Made by a program: the position numbers and the translations under genes. From contig NZ_PTIY01000019.1 in NCBI RefSeq assembly GCF_002934365.1, positions 1 through 40,736 of the forward strand: a DNA stretch of 40,736 nt. Direction: 5' to 3'. The notes beneath the pieces are model-generated. The model saw only the letters and a list, made by a program, of their open reading frames with translations, was not told the DNA's origin and searched no databases. Origin of the DNA: Methylobacter tundripaludum (GTDB taxonomy: Bacteria > Pseudomonadota > Gammaproteobacteria > Methylococcales > Methylomonadaceae). Below, one piece after another: positions 18,501-26,704 of this stretch (within the stretch, counting starts at the first letter, position 1; each line of letters begins with the position of its first letter).

Positions 18501-18650
18501 CAGCCTTTCGGCGGTATGGGGCTTTCCGGCACCGGCCCGAAAGCCGGCGGCCCCGATTATTTGCGTCGTTTCGTTATCGAGCAGACCGTCACAACCAATA
18601 CCGCTGCGATAGGCGGCAATGCCGGTTTGCTCGCCCAGAATTTACGCTGA
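15555..18650 (+). CDS. putA: Bifunctional proline dehydrogenase / P5C dehydrogenase PutA
   Basis: This 1031-residue protein oxidises proline to glutamate in two steps. The first half is the FAD-dependent proline dehydrogenase barrel (about residues 60-480, with RYSFDRLGEAALT, ISIKLSALCPRYEP, RLVKGAYWDSEIKRAQ, RRLLENGANTSF). The second half is the NAD-dependent aldehyde dehydrogenase (about 540-1000, with ISPWNFPIAIFIG, VFTGST, the catalytic Cys in NSAGQRCSALR, and VNRNMIGAVVGVQPFGG). It lacks the ribbon-helix-helix DNA-binding domain and the C-terminal extension, so it is a minimal PutA like that of Bradyrhizobium and does not repress its own gene. The chosen ATG matches family length. In-frame TTG (15450) and ATG (15471) starts would add 35 or 28 residues, and no candidate has a strong ribosome binding site. 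It converges on the GlcF-like gene. Confidence 0.95.
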   Translation: MTQQSLAELRKAVNRAYLADQKQLIPELSAALDGYDPTPIGDCAETLVTAVRKNQHRQTAIEAFLQEYRLNSDEGVVLMGIAEALLRIPDSRTQDLFLQEKLTAADWQSHIQHSCSPLVNLATKALLFAGDLEAAHHGPQVFEQLLSRIGAPLIRTAIKQATQHLALQFVFAESVQNAIRRSGQDPVFRYSFDRLGEAALTQADAEHYLKAYRSAINALAGHAISADIHANPGISIKLSALCPRYEPLQHIRAVKELSDRLLALAQTAREANIAITVDAEESERLDMSLDIFAAVFNHPDLNGWPGLGLAVQAYQKRALPVLLWLAGLAEYRHKKIPLRLVKGAYWDSEIKRAQENGLSDYPVFTHKSATDLSYLACAQFILSKPDAFYPQFASHNAHTVAAVHQFGRQHPGYEFQRLHGMGEPLYREIIEIQNWRIPCRVYAPIGDYHQLLPYLVRRLLENGANTSFINQISHPDISVADLVRDPVAAATSSTQSSIALPRNLFGERLNSSGLNLADPEQLESLQQDLDALAAKHWTAMPLINGSPCSGKERLIVNPYDNRLIVGSVIFAEPEVIEEALSGASEAFADWRLCPVAKRAGCLKQAADLLEEHRLELVSLCVREGGRTIKDALAEVREAVDFCRYYAQSALDLFGEPIRLPGPTGEENLLYHYGRGVYVCISPWNFPIAIFIGQIAAALAAGNTVIAKPASQTALTAMRCIRLLHQAGIPESVLQFMPVSGSVFGQHLLPDPRVAGVVFTGSTATAQSINLQLARHHQTIVPLIAETGGQNAMIADSSALLEQLVQDAVTSAFNSAGQRCSALRVLFVQEDIADKTIAMLIGAMQELNVGNPGVYQTDIGPIIDHAALSPLAAHLEAMQNQAQPLYQLPLSDGLEHGGFFPPSLIELRSLSQLNREVFGPVLHLIRYRESELDQVISAINATGYGLTLGIHSRIGTFVNTIRQNVKVGNIYVNRNMIGAVVGVQPFGGMGLSGTGPKAGGPDYLRRFVIEQTVTTNTAAIGGNAGLLAQNLR

Positions 18651-18663
18651 TTTGTAAGCATCA

Positions 18664-19902
18664 CTACGTGACCGGCAACTGCCGGGCCAACAGCTGTAAA
18701 GGATGCTCTACCCTGCCCTGATTGGTGCTGAGAAAAACCGCGCAACCAAAATTACCGCTGACGACAACATCCGCCGAGGCAGCGGTGATGGCTTGCTGTT
18801 TTAAAGCCCGCAGCTGTACGGCATTGCCCGGATGAGTCAGCATGTAGCTGCCGCCCGCCCCGCAGCAGATGGAGTTATCGGGCAACGGGGCTATGCTGAG
18901 GCCGGGGATTTTTTGCAGCAGCGCATAAACGGCTTGCTGGTTTTTAAGGACGTTGCGCTGGCTGCATGGCTCGTGTACTACGACTTTCAGCTCGGATGTG
19001 GTCAGTTGCAGATCGTCCGGCCAGTGTTTCAGCAAAAAATCGCTGATGTCGTACAGGCGCTGCCGGAACAGCTGTCCCGCTTCATCATCAGTTTGATACT
19101 CGCTTAACATTGCCCCGCAACCGGTAGCCGTGTGCAGCACGGCGTCGACGTCCAGCGCGTTGAAAACACGGATATTGTTGTCCATCAACCCGGCGGCGGA
19201 CTGGCCGTTGTGCTGGTGTATCGCCCCGCAGCAGCCTTGCTTCGGCGGCACCAGCACCTCGTAGCCTATCGCGTTAAGCAGCTTGATCGCCGCCTGCAAG
19301 GTCTCGCGGTCGAAATGTTCGGCGATACAACCGGTGAACAGTGCGACCCTGCCGCGTTTCGCGCCGTCGGCAGGATAAGAAACAGCCAATGCCTGCAATG
19401 CCGGTTTAGCCATCAAGGCTTCGGCATCCGCCAAATGCAGTTTCTTCAGCAAGCCGGTGCTTCGCAACGGTTTTTGCAGGCCCGATTTCAGATAGACCGC
19501 AAGCAACGGCATTAGCCGCGTCCGCCAACGCTTACGTTCAATCAAGCCGAACGCCAGTTTCGCCAACCAACCCGGATTAATCTTTAGCCCGGCCTGAGCC
19601 TGATCGAATAACTGTCCGTAAGCCATCCGGCTTGGGCAAACGGTTTCGCAGGCCCGGCATTGTACGCAGTTATCCAGATGCATGCGCTCCTCGGCGCTGA
19701 TCGGCAGGTTTTCAACCAGAATTTTGCTGATCGTGCGGATGCGTCGGCGTGGGGTTTCTTGATCGATCTTGAACAATCGAAAGGTCGGGCAACTGCTTAC
19801 GCAAACGCCGCAACGCATGCACTCCCCGCCATCCGGTATATACGGCCCCGATGCTATTGGCTCGCCGGGCTCATCGTAGCCCATGTCCATGAAGTCAAAC
19901 AT
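18664..19902 (-). CDS. GlcF-like Fe-S protein (heterodisulfide reductase-type CCG domains)
   Basis: This 412-residue protein has two [4Fe-4S] ferredoxin motifs (C28-x2-C31-x2-C34-x3-C38 and C79-x2-C82-x2-C85-x3-C89). Two CCG cysteine-rich domains follow (QGCCGAIHQHNG, and ICCGAGGSYMLTHP). Length and order match the glycolate oxidase iron-sulfur subunit GlcF. No glcD or glcE flavoprotein is in the window. Instead the gene starts 7 bases after the 145-aa gene and reads as the last gene of the operon that begins with the SIR2-like gene. It probably passes electrons from a flavoprotein encoded elsewhere to a quinone. The location suggests, but does not prove, a link with nitrogen fixation. Name and substrate should be treated as provisional. 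Confidence 0.85.
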   Translation of the reverse strand: MFDFMDMGYDEPGEPIASGPYIPDGGECMRCGVCVSSCPTFRLFKIDQETPRRRIRTISKILVENLPISAEERMHLDNCVQCRACETVCPSRMAYGQLFDQAQAGLKINPGWLAKLAFGLIERKRWRTRLMPLLAVYLKSGLQKPLRSTGLLKKLHLADAEALMAKPALQALAVSYPADGAKRGRVALFTGCIAEHFDRETLQAAIKLLNAIGYEVLVPPKQGCCGAIHQHNGQSAAGLMDNNIRVFNALDVDAVLHTATGCGAMLSEYQTDDEAGQLFRQRLYDISDFLLKHWPDDLQLTTSELKVVVHEPCSQRNVLKNQQAVYALLQKIPGLSIAPLPDNSICCGAGGSYMLTHPGNAVQLRALKQQAITAASADVVVSGNFGCAVFLSTNQGRVEHPLQLLARQLPVT

Positions 19903-19909
19903 CTAAAAC

Positions 19910-20347
19910 CTACATTACCTTGGTATAGGCGCGGCGCAACAGCTCCATTTCCGCAGGCGGCCTGCCGCGCAGTTCCGGCAAGGTTCTCATCCGGCAATCC
20001 CGGCTTTGCATCAGTTTGTGCGGCGGGTCGAGCAGCATGAAGCGCGCCATGTGGACGGTGATAATGCCGCCGGGAGCGTCGATTTGTTCGCTAAATTCCG
20101 GTTCGACGCGCAGCAGGTCGTTGTCCAGTTGCAGCAGCCGGTTGATCGCGTTGACCAGCACGGCCGGATGCGTACTGACTTTGCTAGGCTTAAACTCTTC
20201 AGGCTCCAGTGCGCTGGACAACGCAGGCAGCGGCTCTGGAAAGCAGACGCTGCCGTTGCCGTGCTGGGCGAACAGAATCAAGGCGCTGATGTCGCCTTTG
20301 TAGTAAAGCAGCAGACGGTGATTGGCGAATGTGTCGGACTGGTTCAT
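19910..20347 (-). CDS. Unknown protein in the SIR2-like nif-divergent operon
   Basis: This 145-residue protein has no domain that I recognise. It has no signal peptide or membrane segment. A hydrophobic core around residues 11-27 (LLYYKGDISALILFAQHG) and a basic tail (RDCRMRTLPELRGRPPAEME) are visible. Its ATG overlaps the stop of the SIR2-like gene (TAATG), so translation is probably coupled, and the GlcF-like gene begins 7 bases after its stop. The tight packing argues that the three products work together. Confidence 0.8.
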   Translation of the reverse strand: MNQSDTFANHRLLLYYKGDISALILFAQHGNGSVCFPEPLPALSSALEPEEFKPSKVSTHPAVLVNAINRLLQLDNDLLRVEPEFSEQIDAPGGIITVHMARFMLLDPPHKLMQSRDCRMRTLPELRGRPPAEMELLRRAYTKVM

Positions 20348-21186
20348 TAGACAAGCACGGTAGCCAGTAGTTCTTCAACATCCACATCCAGGATTTCCAG
20401 ACCTATTTTTTTACAATAGCGTATTTCTTTATCGGTCGGGTTCTTGTTTAAGACCCACCCTTTTTTCTCTGCCGCACCATAAACGATGTCGCTCATCACC
20501 ATGCGTTCCGAGTCCCTGTTCAGCGGCACGCCTATAAACAGGTATTGTTTGCCCTTGCGGTACTCTTTAAGGAAATCGGGGATCGCAAAGCCTCCCATTA
20601 ACTCGGTGATGTAATCGACATAATCGGCATCGGAAGCGATATAGTTGGCTTCCGGCCTGGGCGTACCCATCGGTTTAAATAAAATGGGAAATCTATGATC
20701 GACCTGTTCCTGGGGTATTTCGAAATAATCGCTGCCGTCGAAGTGATAGATTTTAAAGCGGAACTGGCTGGCGCTGATTCTTGCGACCCCGACAATCAGC
20801 GTATGCTCTTCATCGGAATAGGTATCCTGCAATTGGGTGTCCCTGTTTATGTCGATGACATACGCAGGCCGCCATTCCGCCAGCCAATCATGTACGGCTG
20901 CACGCGTATATTCGGTCTCGCCATAAAGCTTGGTCAGAAACTGGCCCAGAAAATTCCTGCCTCTTTTTAGCTCCTGATTCATCGCCGCCCTGGGAAACTC
21001 ATACATCAGCTTGGGCGCCATCGGATTGCCGTTATTCATAGCCAAAATCAGGCTGTTGCTGTCGGCAGGCATCGGTGCTCCGGTTTGCTTATTGGTTGCA
21101 TCGAAAAGTGCGCCCGGCCCCAAGTAAGGTACGACTTTGTTATCGTACAACCCATCCAGTATTTCAGAAAAATCAGTAGAAGACAT
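20347..21186 (-). CDS. SIR2-like domain protein, divergent from nifH
   Basis: This 279-residue protein has the start of a SIR2-type NAD-binding fold. KVVPYLGPGALFD replaces the usual GAG motif near residues 17-30. A strand AYVIDINRD corresponds to the TNYD-like motif, and a later strand-loop (FRFKIYHFDGS) corresponds to the K-x-HG region. SIR2-like domains bind or consume NAD; members include deacylases and NADases. Which activity applies here cannot be told. Start: ATG at 21186 has GGAG 7 bases ahead, while the two in-frame upstream ATGs (21198, 21210) lack one. A sigma-54 promoter sits 41 bases upstream and a NifA-type site further out, so expression under nitrogen-fixing conditions is likely. 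Confidence 0.82.
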   Translation of the reverse strand: MSSTDFSEILDGLYDNKVVPYLGPGALFDATNKQTGAPMPADSNSLILAMNNGNPMAPKLMYEFPRAAMNQELKRGRNFLGQFLTKLYGETEYTRAAVHDWLAEWRPAYVIDINRDTQLQDTYSDEEHTLIVGVARISASQFRFKIYHFDGSDYFEIPQEQVDHRFPILFKPMGTPRPEANYIASDADYVDYITELMGGFAIPDFLKEYRKGKQYLFIGVPLNRDSERMVMSDIVYGAAEKKGWVLNKNPTDKEIRYCKKIGLEILDVDVEELLATVLV

Positions 21187-21226
21187 TGCAAACTCCATTA
21201 TTAAGTACATGTATCCTTGTACTTAA

Positions 21227-21241
21227 GCAATATTTAATCCA
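21227..21241 (-). promoter_or_regulatory. Sigma-54 promoter of the SIR2-like operon
   Basis: On the minus strand TGGATTAAATATTGC has GG and GC 10 bases apart and a perfect -12 TTGC; the -24 element is TGGATT rather than TGGCAC. The expected transcript start is about 21215, which excludes translation from 21210 and fits the 21186 start. Confidence 0.6.
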
Positions 21242-21329
21242 GTTTCCAACGGTTTCTTATAAACAATATAAGTAATTGATTTAAATAAACTTGAAAGACA
21301 TATTCATTAAAGAGGCACTGCTGGTATTT

Positions 21330-21345
21330 TGTAGTGTTTGTAACA
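21330..21345. promoter_or_regulatory. NifA-type upstream activator site 1
   Basis: TGTAGTGTTTGTAACA fits TGT-N10-ACA exactly. It is 89 bases from the sigma-54 promoter of the SIR2-like operon and over 320 bases from that of nifH, so it most likely serves the SIR2-like operon. Confidence 0.65.
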
Positions 21346-21495
21346 ACCCTCTATTAATTAACCCCCTCTACAAGCACAAAATCTTCATTACACTTGCCTA
21401 TCTATAGAATAGCCGCTGCAACTTTAAACGACATCGGCCCGCGCTCTGTCACTGCCGAGTCCAACGCAGGAACCTCATAAACTGCAATGATAAAA

Positions 21496-21524
21496 CTTCG
21501 TGTCCTTCGCGTCTTCGTGGTGAA
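21496..21524. repeat. CACGAAG-type repeat in the nif control region
   Basis: CTTCGTGTCCTTCGCGTCTT followed by CGTGGTGAA is the reverse form of the ACCACGAAGGCACGAAGG repeat also found twice between nifK and nifT. It lies between the two NifA-type sites. Confidence 0.6.
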
Positions 21525-21557
21525 CGAATATTTTCGAGCAACGTCGAATAACCGCAC

Positions 21558-21573
21558 TGTTACTAAGCCTACA
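21558..21573. promoter_or_regulatory. NifA-type upstream activator site 2
   Basis: TGTTACTAAGCCTACA fits TGT-N10-ACA exactly and ends 97 bases ahead of the nifH -24 element, the usual distance for NifA acting through a DNA loop. The DNA between them (about 21610-21665) is very AT-rich, as expected of a bend site, although no exact IHF consensus was found. Confidence 0.75.
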
Positions 21574-21669
21574 GAACATAACAAAATGTTTGAAACACAA
21601 CGCTGTCTACGCTAACAAACAATAAAAATAACCAATATAATTCAATAGGATAATCTATATTTTAGCTTA

Positions 21670-21684
21670 TGGCACACCCCTTGC
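21670..21684 (+). promoter_or_regulatory. Sigma-54 promoter of nifHDK
   Basis: TGGCACACCCCTTGC is a perfect -24/-12 sequence (TGGCAC-N5-TTGC). The transcript is expected to start near 21696, giving a leader of about 38 bases that includes the AGAGGAG ribosome binding site. Confidence 0.9.
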
Positions 21685-21721
21685 TTTATCCCTAATGTCA
21701 TCAACAACAACGTCCTAATAA

Positions 21722-22615
<894 letters not shown>

Positions 22616-22626
22616 TAAATGACCAA

Positions 22627-22656
22627 CGTAGAGACGCGATAAATCGCGTCTCTACG
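22627..22656. repeat. Perfect 14-bp hairpin between nifH and nifD
   Basis: CGTAGAGACGCGAT (22627-22640) and its exact complement (22643-22656) are split by two A. It is a dispersed-repeat type seen in many bacteria. In the transcript it would form a strong stem just after nifH, which could protect nifH mRNA or lower read-through into nifD. Confidence 0.75.
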
Positions 22657-22716
22657 GATTCCCATCCTAAAACCTGTCTGTTGGGGGATTACCCACGGCA
22701 CAAGTAGGAGATACTC

Positions 22717-24198
22717 ATGGCTGCTCTAACAAAAGAAGAGACCGAAGCGCTTATTCAAGAAGTGCTGGAAGTCTATCCCGAACAAGCAAGGAAAGATCGC
22801 GCTAAGCATTTGGCAGTTAACGATCAGTCTTTGGAAAAATCGAATAAATGTATTACTTCAAACCGTAAATCCCAGCCCGGCGTAATGACCATTCGCGGTT
22901 GCGCTTACGCGGGTTCCAAGGGCGTGGTTTGGGGTCCGATTAAAGATATGATTCATATCTCGCACGGCCCGGTCGGTTGCGGACAGTACTCGCGCGCCGG
23001 TCGCCGCAACTATTATGTCGGCACCACCGGCATCAATACCTTCGGCACGATGAACTTTACTTCCGACTTTCAGGAGAAAGACATTGTTTTCGGCGGCGAT
23101 AAAAAGCTGGCCAAAATCATGACTGAAATCGAAGAATTGTTTCCATTGAACAAAGGCATCAGTATTCAATCGGAATGCCCGATCGGTTTGATTGGGGACG
23201 ATATTGAAGCGGTCGCCAAAAAAGCCAACAAGGAAATCAACAAACCTGTGGTGCCGGTTCGTTGCGAAGGTTTTCGCGGCGTTTCCCAATCGCTGGGCCA
23301 TCACATCGCTAACGATGCGATTCGCGACTGGGTATTGGAAAACCGTGACGGCGACGAAAGCTTTGCCACAACACCTTATGATGTCGCGGTGATCGGCGAT
23401 TACAACATCGGCGGCGATGCCTGGGCTTCGCGTACTTTGCTCGAAGAAATGGGCTTGCGTGTCGTTGCTCAATGGTCCGGCGACGGTACCATTGCGGAAA
23501 TGGAAAAAACGCCCAAGGTGAAATTGAATTTGATCCATTGCTACCGCTCGATGAACTACATTGCGCGGCACATGGAAGAAAAATACAAAATCCCCTGGAT
23601 CGAGTACAACTTCTTCGGCCCCACCAAAATTGCCGAATCGCTACGCAAGATTGCCGCATTATTCGATGAAACGATTCAAGCGGGCGCTGAAAAAGTTATC
23701 GCCAAATATCAGGCTGAGTACGATGCGGTTATCGCCAAATACAAACCGCGTCTGCAAGGCAAACGCGTGATGTTGTATGTCGGCGGCTTGCGTCCGCGTC
23801 ATGTGATCGGTGCGTATGAGGATTTGGGCATGGAAGTGGTCGGTACCGGTTATGAATTCGGTCACAACGACGACTACGACCGCACAATCAAAGAAATGGG
23901 CAATGCGACGTTGATTTATGACGACGTGACCGGCTATGAATTTGAAGAGTTCGTCAAGAAAGTCCAGCCTGACCTGATCGGTTCCGGCATCAAGGAAAAG
24001 TACATTTTCCAAAAAATGGGCATTCCGTTCCGGCAAATGCATTCCTGGGATTATTCCGGCCCTTATCACGGTTATGACGGCTTTGCCATCTTCGCCCGCG
24101 ATATGGACATGACACTGAATAATCCTTGCTGGAAACAGGTGAAAGCACCTTGGAAAACAGCTGAGAGTTCAGACGTAGCAGTCGCTGCAAGCGCTTAA
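22717..24198 (+). CDS. nifD: Nitrogenase MoFe protein alpha chain NifD
   Basis: This 493-residue subunit carries FeMo-cofactor. The cofactor ligands are present at the Azotobacter positions: Cys275 (LIHCYRSMN) and His442 ([10 protein letters not shown]). So are the active-site Gln191 and His195 (VSQSLGHH). P-cluster ligands Cys62 (RGCAYAG), Cys88 (PVGCGQ) and Cys154 (SECPIG) are intact. The protein is therefore a standard Mo-dependent form rather than VnfD or AnfD. TAGGAG lies ahead of the ATG. The gap to nifH is 101 bases and holds a hairpin. Confidence 0.99.
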   Translation: MAALTKEETEALIQEVLEVYPEQARKDRAKHLAVNDQSLEKSNKCITSNRKSQPGVMTIRGCAYAGSKGVVWGPIKDMIHISHGPVGCGQYSRAGRRNYYVGTTGINTFGTMNFTSDFQEKDIVFGGDKKLAKIMTEIEELFPLNKGISIQSECPIGLIGDDIEAVAKKANKEINKPVVPVRCEGFRGVSQSLGHHIANDAIRDWVLENRDGDESFATTPYDVAVIGDYNIGGDAWASRTLLEEMGLRVVAQWSGDGTIAEMEKTPKVKLNLIHCYRSMNYIARHMEEKYKIPWIEYNFFGPTKIAESLRKIAALFDETIQAGAEKVIAKYQAEYDAVIAKYKPRLQGKRVMLYVGGLRPRHVIGAYEDLGMEVVGTGYEFGHNDDYDRTIKEMGNATLIYDDVTGYEFEEFVKKVQPDLIGSGIKEKYIFQKMGIPFRQMHSWDYSGPYHGYDGFAIFARDMDMTLNNPCWKQVKAPWKTAESSDVAVAASA

Positions 24199-24213
24199 TT
24201 TTGTGTAGGGGGC

Positions 24214-24321
24214 AAAAAGCCCTCTCCAGAGGGAGAGGGTTGGGTGAGGGGAAATTAAATGAGGAAAAAATTATTTATATCCCCTCATCCCAACCTTCTC
24301 CCTGAGGGAGAAGGGGCTTTT
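24214..24321. repeat. Large REP-type inverted repeat between nifD and nifK
   Basis: The left arm (24214-24251) contains CCCTCTCCAGAGGGAGAGGG and the right arm (24281-24321) contains its near complement CCTTCTCCCTGAGGGAGAAG. Each arm also folds by itself (CCCTCTCC with GGAGAGGG). It is the GAGAGGGTTGGGTGAGGG-type REP found in many gammaproteobacteria, here in a head-to-head pair that nearly fills the 211-base gap. It could stabilise upstream nifHD mRNA or reduce transcription into nifK. Confidence 0.75.
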
Positions 24322-24409
24322 ACTCTTAGTAATTATGTAAATGCCCACCCAAATACAATATTTTTCCTTCAACCGTCGTCCACAGATTAGTGGCGCGTAG
24401 GAGATTATC

Positions 24410-25981
24410 ATGAGTCAAGAAGTCGAAAACATACAACCGAGTTATCCTTTATTCCGTAACGATGAATACAAGGAAAGCCTGGCAAACAAACGTGAAGCTT
24501 ATGAAGAGCGTCACCCCCAGGAAAAAATTGACGAAGTATTTCAGTGGACCACCACTAAGGAATACCAAGAACTCAATTTTAACCGTGAAGCGTTAACCGT
24601 AAACCCGGCTAAAGCCTGCCAACCCTTAGGCGCCGTGCTTTGTGCGCTGGGTTTCGAAAAAACCATGCCTTATGTCCATGGCTCGCAAGGCTGCGTCGCT
24701 TATTTCCGTACCTATTTCAACCGTCATTTCAAAGAACCTGTTGCCTGCGTTTCAGACTCGATGACCGAAGATGCGGCGGTATTTGGTGGTCAGAAAAACA
24801 TGATGGCGGGCCTTGAAAACGCCAAAGCCTTGTATAAGCCTGACATCATTGCCGTATCGACAACCTGTATGGCCGAGGTTATCGGTGACGACTTAAACGC
24901 CTTCATCAATAACGCCAAAAAAGCCGGACATATCGAACAGGAGTTTCCAACGCCTTTCGCCCATACGCCAAGCTTTGTCGGTAGCCACACCACCGGCTGG
25001 GACAATATGTTCGAAGGCATGTTGCGTTATTTCACCCTGAATCACATGGCCGACAAGAAAGTCGGTTCAAACGGCAAGATCAACCTGGTTCCGGGCTTTG
25101 AAACCTATCTGGGCAACTTCCGCGTCATGCACCGCATGATGAAGGAAATGGGTGTTGATTACACATTACTGAGCGATCCTTCCGAAGTTTTGGATACGCC
25201 TGCCGACGGCACTTTCCGCATGTATGCAGGCGGCACTACCCAGGCTGAAGTTAAAGACGCGCCCAATGCGATAGATACTCTGTTGCTGCAACCCTGGCAG
25301 TTGGAGAAAACCAAAAAGTTTGTCGATACGATCTGGCATCAACCCGCTACAGCCATCAATATCCCGATGGGCCTGGAATGGACCGATGCATTCCTGATGA
25401 AAATCTCCGAACTGACCGGCAAACCGATCCCTGCTTCGTTGGAACTGGAACGCGGCCGTTTGGTTGATATGATGACCGACTCGCACGCATGGCTGCACGG
25501 CAAGAAGTTCTCCTTATACGGCGATGCGGATTTCGTGATGGGCATGACCAAGTTCCTGCTCGAAGTAGGTGCAGAACCGACTGACGTGTTGTGCAACCAT
25601 GCCAACAAGCGTTGGAAAAAAGCCATGGACAAAATGCTCAAAGATTCGCCTTACGGACAAAAAACCGAAGTTCATATCGGCAGGGATTTGTGGCATTTCC
25701 GTTCATTGGTCTTCACCAACAAACCGGACTTCATGATCGGCAACTCTTACGGCAAGTTCATCCAGCGCGATACTTTCTATAAGGGCGAAGAGTTTGAAGT
25801 GCCGTTGATACGCATCGGTTTCCCGATCTTTGACAGGCATCACCTGCACAGAATGACGACTATGGGTTATGAAGGCGCTATTTATATGCTGACAACCCTG
25901 GTTAATGCGGTGCTGGAGCAACTGGATAAAGAAACCAAAGGTATGGGTACAACTGACTATAACTACGATTTAATTCGTTAA
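24410..25981 (+). CDS. nifK: Nitrogenase MoFe protein beta chain NifK
   Basis: This 523-residue beta subunit shares the P-cluster with NifD. Its ligands Cys70 (PAKACQP), Cys95 (SQGCVAY) and Cys153 (STTCMAEVIGDD) match Azotobacter numbering. The N-terminal extension (IQPSYPLFRNDEYKES) and the C-terminal MGTTDYNYDLIR end are typical of Mo-nitrogenase beta chains. TAGGAG lies ahead of the ATG. The 211-base gap after nifD, filled by a REP pair, is wider than is usual for nifDK, where the two genes are commonly under 120 bases apart. No sigma-54 promoter of its own was found. Confidence 0.99.
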   Translation: MSQEVENIQPSYPLFRNDEYKESLANKREAYEERHPQEKIDEVFQWTTTKEYQELNFNREALTVNPAKACQPLGAVLCALGFEKTMPYVHGSQGCVAYFRTYFNRHFKEPVACVSDSMTEDAAVFGGQKNMMAGLENAKALYKPDIIAVSTTCMAEVIGDDLNAFINNAKKAGHIEQEFPTPFAHTPSFVGSHTTGWDNMFEGMLRYFTLNHMADKKVGSNGKINLVPGFETYLGNFRVMHRMMKEMGVDYTLLSDPSEVLDTPADGTFRMYAGGTTQAEVKDAPNAIDTLLLQPWQLEKTKKFVDTIWHQPATAINIPMGLEWTDAFLMKISELTGKPIPASLELERGRLVDMMTDSHAWLHGKKFSLYGDADFVMGMTKFLLEVGAEPTDVLCNHANKRWKKAMDKMLKDSPYGQKTEVHIGRDLWHFRSLVFTNKPDFMIGNSYGKFIQRDTFYKGEEFEVPLIRIGFPIFDRHHLHRMTTMGYEGAIYMLTTLVNAVLEQLDKETKGMGTTDYNYDLIR

Positions 25982-25993
25982 GTTAGAAAAGAC

Positions 25994-26065
25994 TTCACCA
26001 CGAAGGCACGAAGGACACGAAGGTTTTACTTTTGGTTCTTCGTGAACTTCGTGTTTTCGTGGTGG
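25994..26065. repeat. CACGAAG inverted repeat after nifK
   Basis: CACCACGAAGGCACGAAGGA on the left and CTTCGTGTTTTCGTGGTGG on the right pair around about 20 bases. This is the hairpin form of the repeat family also at 21496-21524 and 26164-26195. GxxExxY genes in many genomes sit next to the same kind of repeat. Confidence 0.7.
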
Positions 26066-26163
26066 TGCATCAATGTATATAAATTTCCCACGTAGCGCGT
26101 GGTAACGAGAAGGAAATATTTCGAGCAGGGCAACCGCTGGAAACGCACAAAGACCTACTTTGG

Positions 26164-26195
26164 TTTCTTCGTGTCCTTCGTGCCTTCGTGGTGAA
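26164..26195. repeat. Third CACGAAG repeat arm
   Basis: TTTCTTCGTGTCCTTCGTGC followed by CTTCGTGGTGAA is almost the exact complement of the arm at 25994-26022. Between them lies CCCACGTAGCGCGTGGTAACG (about 26088-26108), another common repeat type. A small hairpin (GGGCGA/TCGCCC, 26223-26240) follows before nifT. Confidence 0.65.
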
Positions 26196-26272
26196 TTAAT
26201 ATCCTTAAATTGATGTGTATGAGGGCGACCATAATCGCCCGCACCCTTAAATGCGTGTAACCGGAGAACTCA

Positions 26273-26497
26273 ATGCCTAGTGTCATGTTGAAAAAAAATG
26301 CAGAAGACAAATTGGTCTTCTACGTTCCCAAGAAAGATTTGGAAGAAGTGGCCGAATCCATTGAATTCGACAGCCCCGATAAATGGGGCGGCGAAGTCCT
26401 GCTCAGCGACGGTTCAAGATATTATTTCGAACCGATGGACGAACAGCCGGATTTCCCCATTACCTTGCGCGCAAAACGTTTAGATTCAGGAGAATAA
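26273..26497 (+). CDS. nifT: Nitrogen fixation protein NifT
   Basis: This 74-residue protein belongs to the NifT/FixU family (MPSVMLKKNAEDKLVFYVPKKDLEE, then WGGEVLLSDGSRYYFEP). It is usually found right after nifK, as here, though the 291-base gap is filled with repeats. The function is unknown; mutants in other diazotrophs show little phenotype. CGGAG precedes the ATG. The ferredoxin gene starts 2 bases after the stop codon. Confidence 0.93.
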   Translation: MPSVMLKKNAEDKLVFYVPKKDLEEVAESIEFDSPDKWGGEVLLSDGSRYYFEPMDEQPDFPITLRAKRLDSGE

Positions 26498-26499
26498 TC

Positions 26500-26700
26500 A
26501 TGGCCTTATATATTGTTGAAGCGGATTGCATTTCATGCGGCGACTGCGAACCCGTGTGTCCGACCAACTCGATCACCGAGGGTAAAATTGTCTTTAAAAT
26601 CGATGCAAAAACCTGCACCGAGTGCGAAGGTGATTTTGACGTACCGCAGTGCGTCAAGGTTTGCCCGGTCGATAATTGCATTTTGCCTTTAGAGGCATAA
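26500..26700 (+). CDS. 2[4Fe-4S] ferredoxin of the nif cluster
   Basis: This 66-residue ferredoxin has one cluster motif C10-x2-C13-x2-C16-x3-C20 and a second with an insert, C39-x2-C42-x8-C51-x3-C55. The inserted second motif is typical of nif-linked ferredoxins of the FdxN type. It probably donates electrons to NifH or to cofactor assembly. The start is the ATG at 26500, after AGGAG; the frame stays open upstream across nifT but without reason to use it. nifY/nafY follows after 4 bases. Confidence 0.92.
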   Translation: MALYIVEADCISCGDCEPVCPTNSITEGKIVFKIDAKTCTECEGDFDVPQCVKVCPVDNCILPLEA

Positions 26701-26704
26701 ACAG

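Noticed and set aside
22858-23571. 237-codon minus-strand frame inside nifD
   Set aside because: It is an antisense shadow of nifD with no start signal and no recognisable family.
25994-26195. CRISPR-like array between nifK and nifT
   Set aside because: The repeats are inverted to each other, only three in number, and lack regular spacers or cas genes.
26198-26272. Separate NifA or sigma-54 promoter ahead of nifT
   Set aside because: No TGT-N10-ACA or GG-N10-GC match was found; only a small hairpin at 26223-26240.
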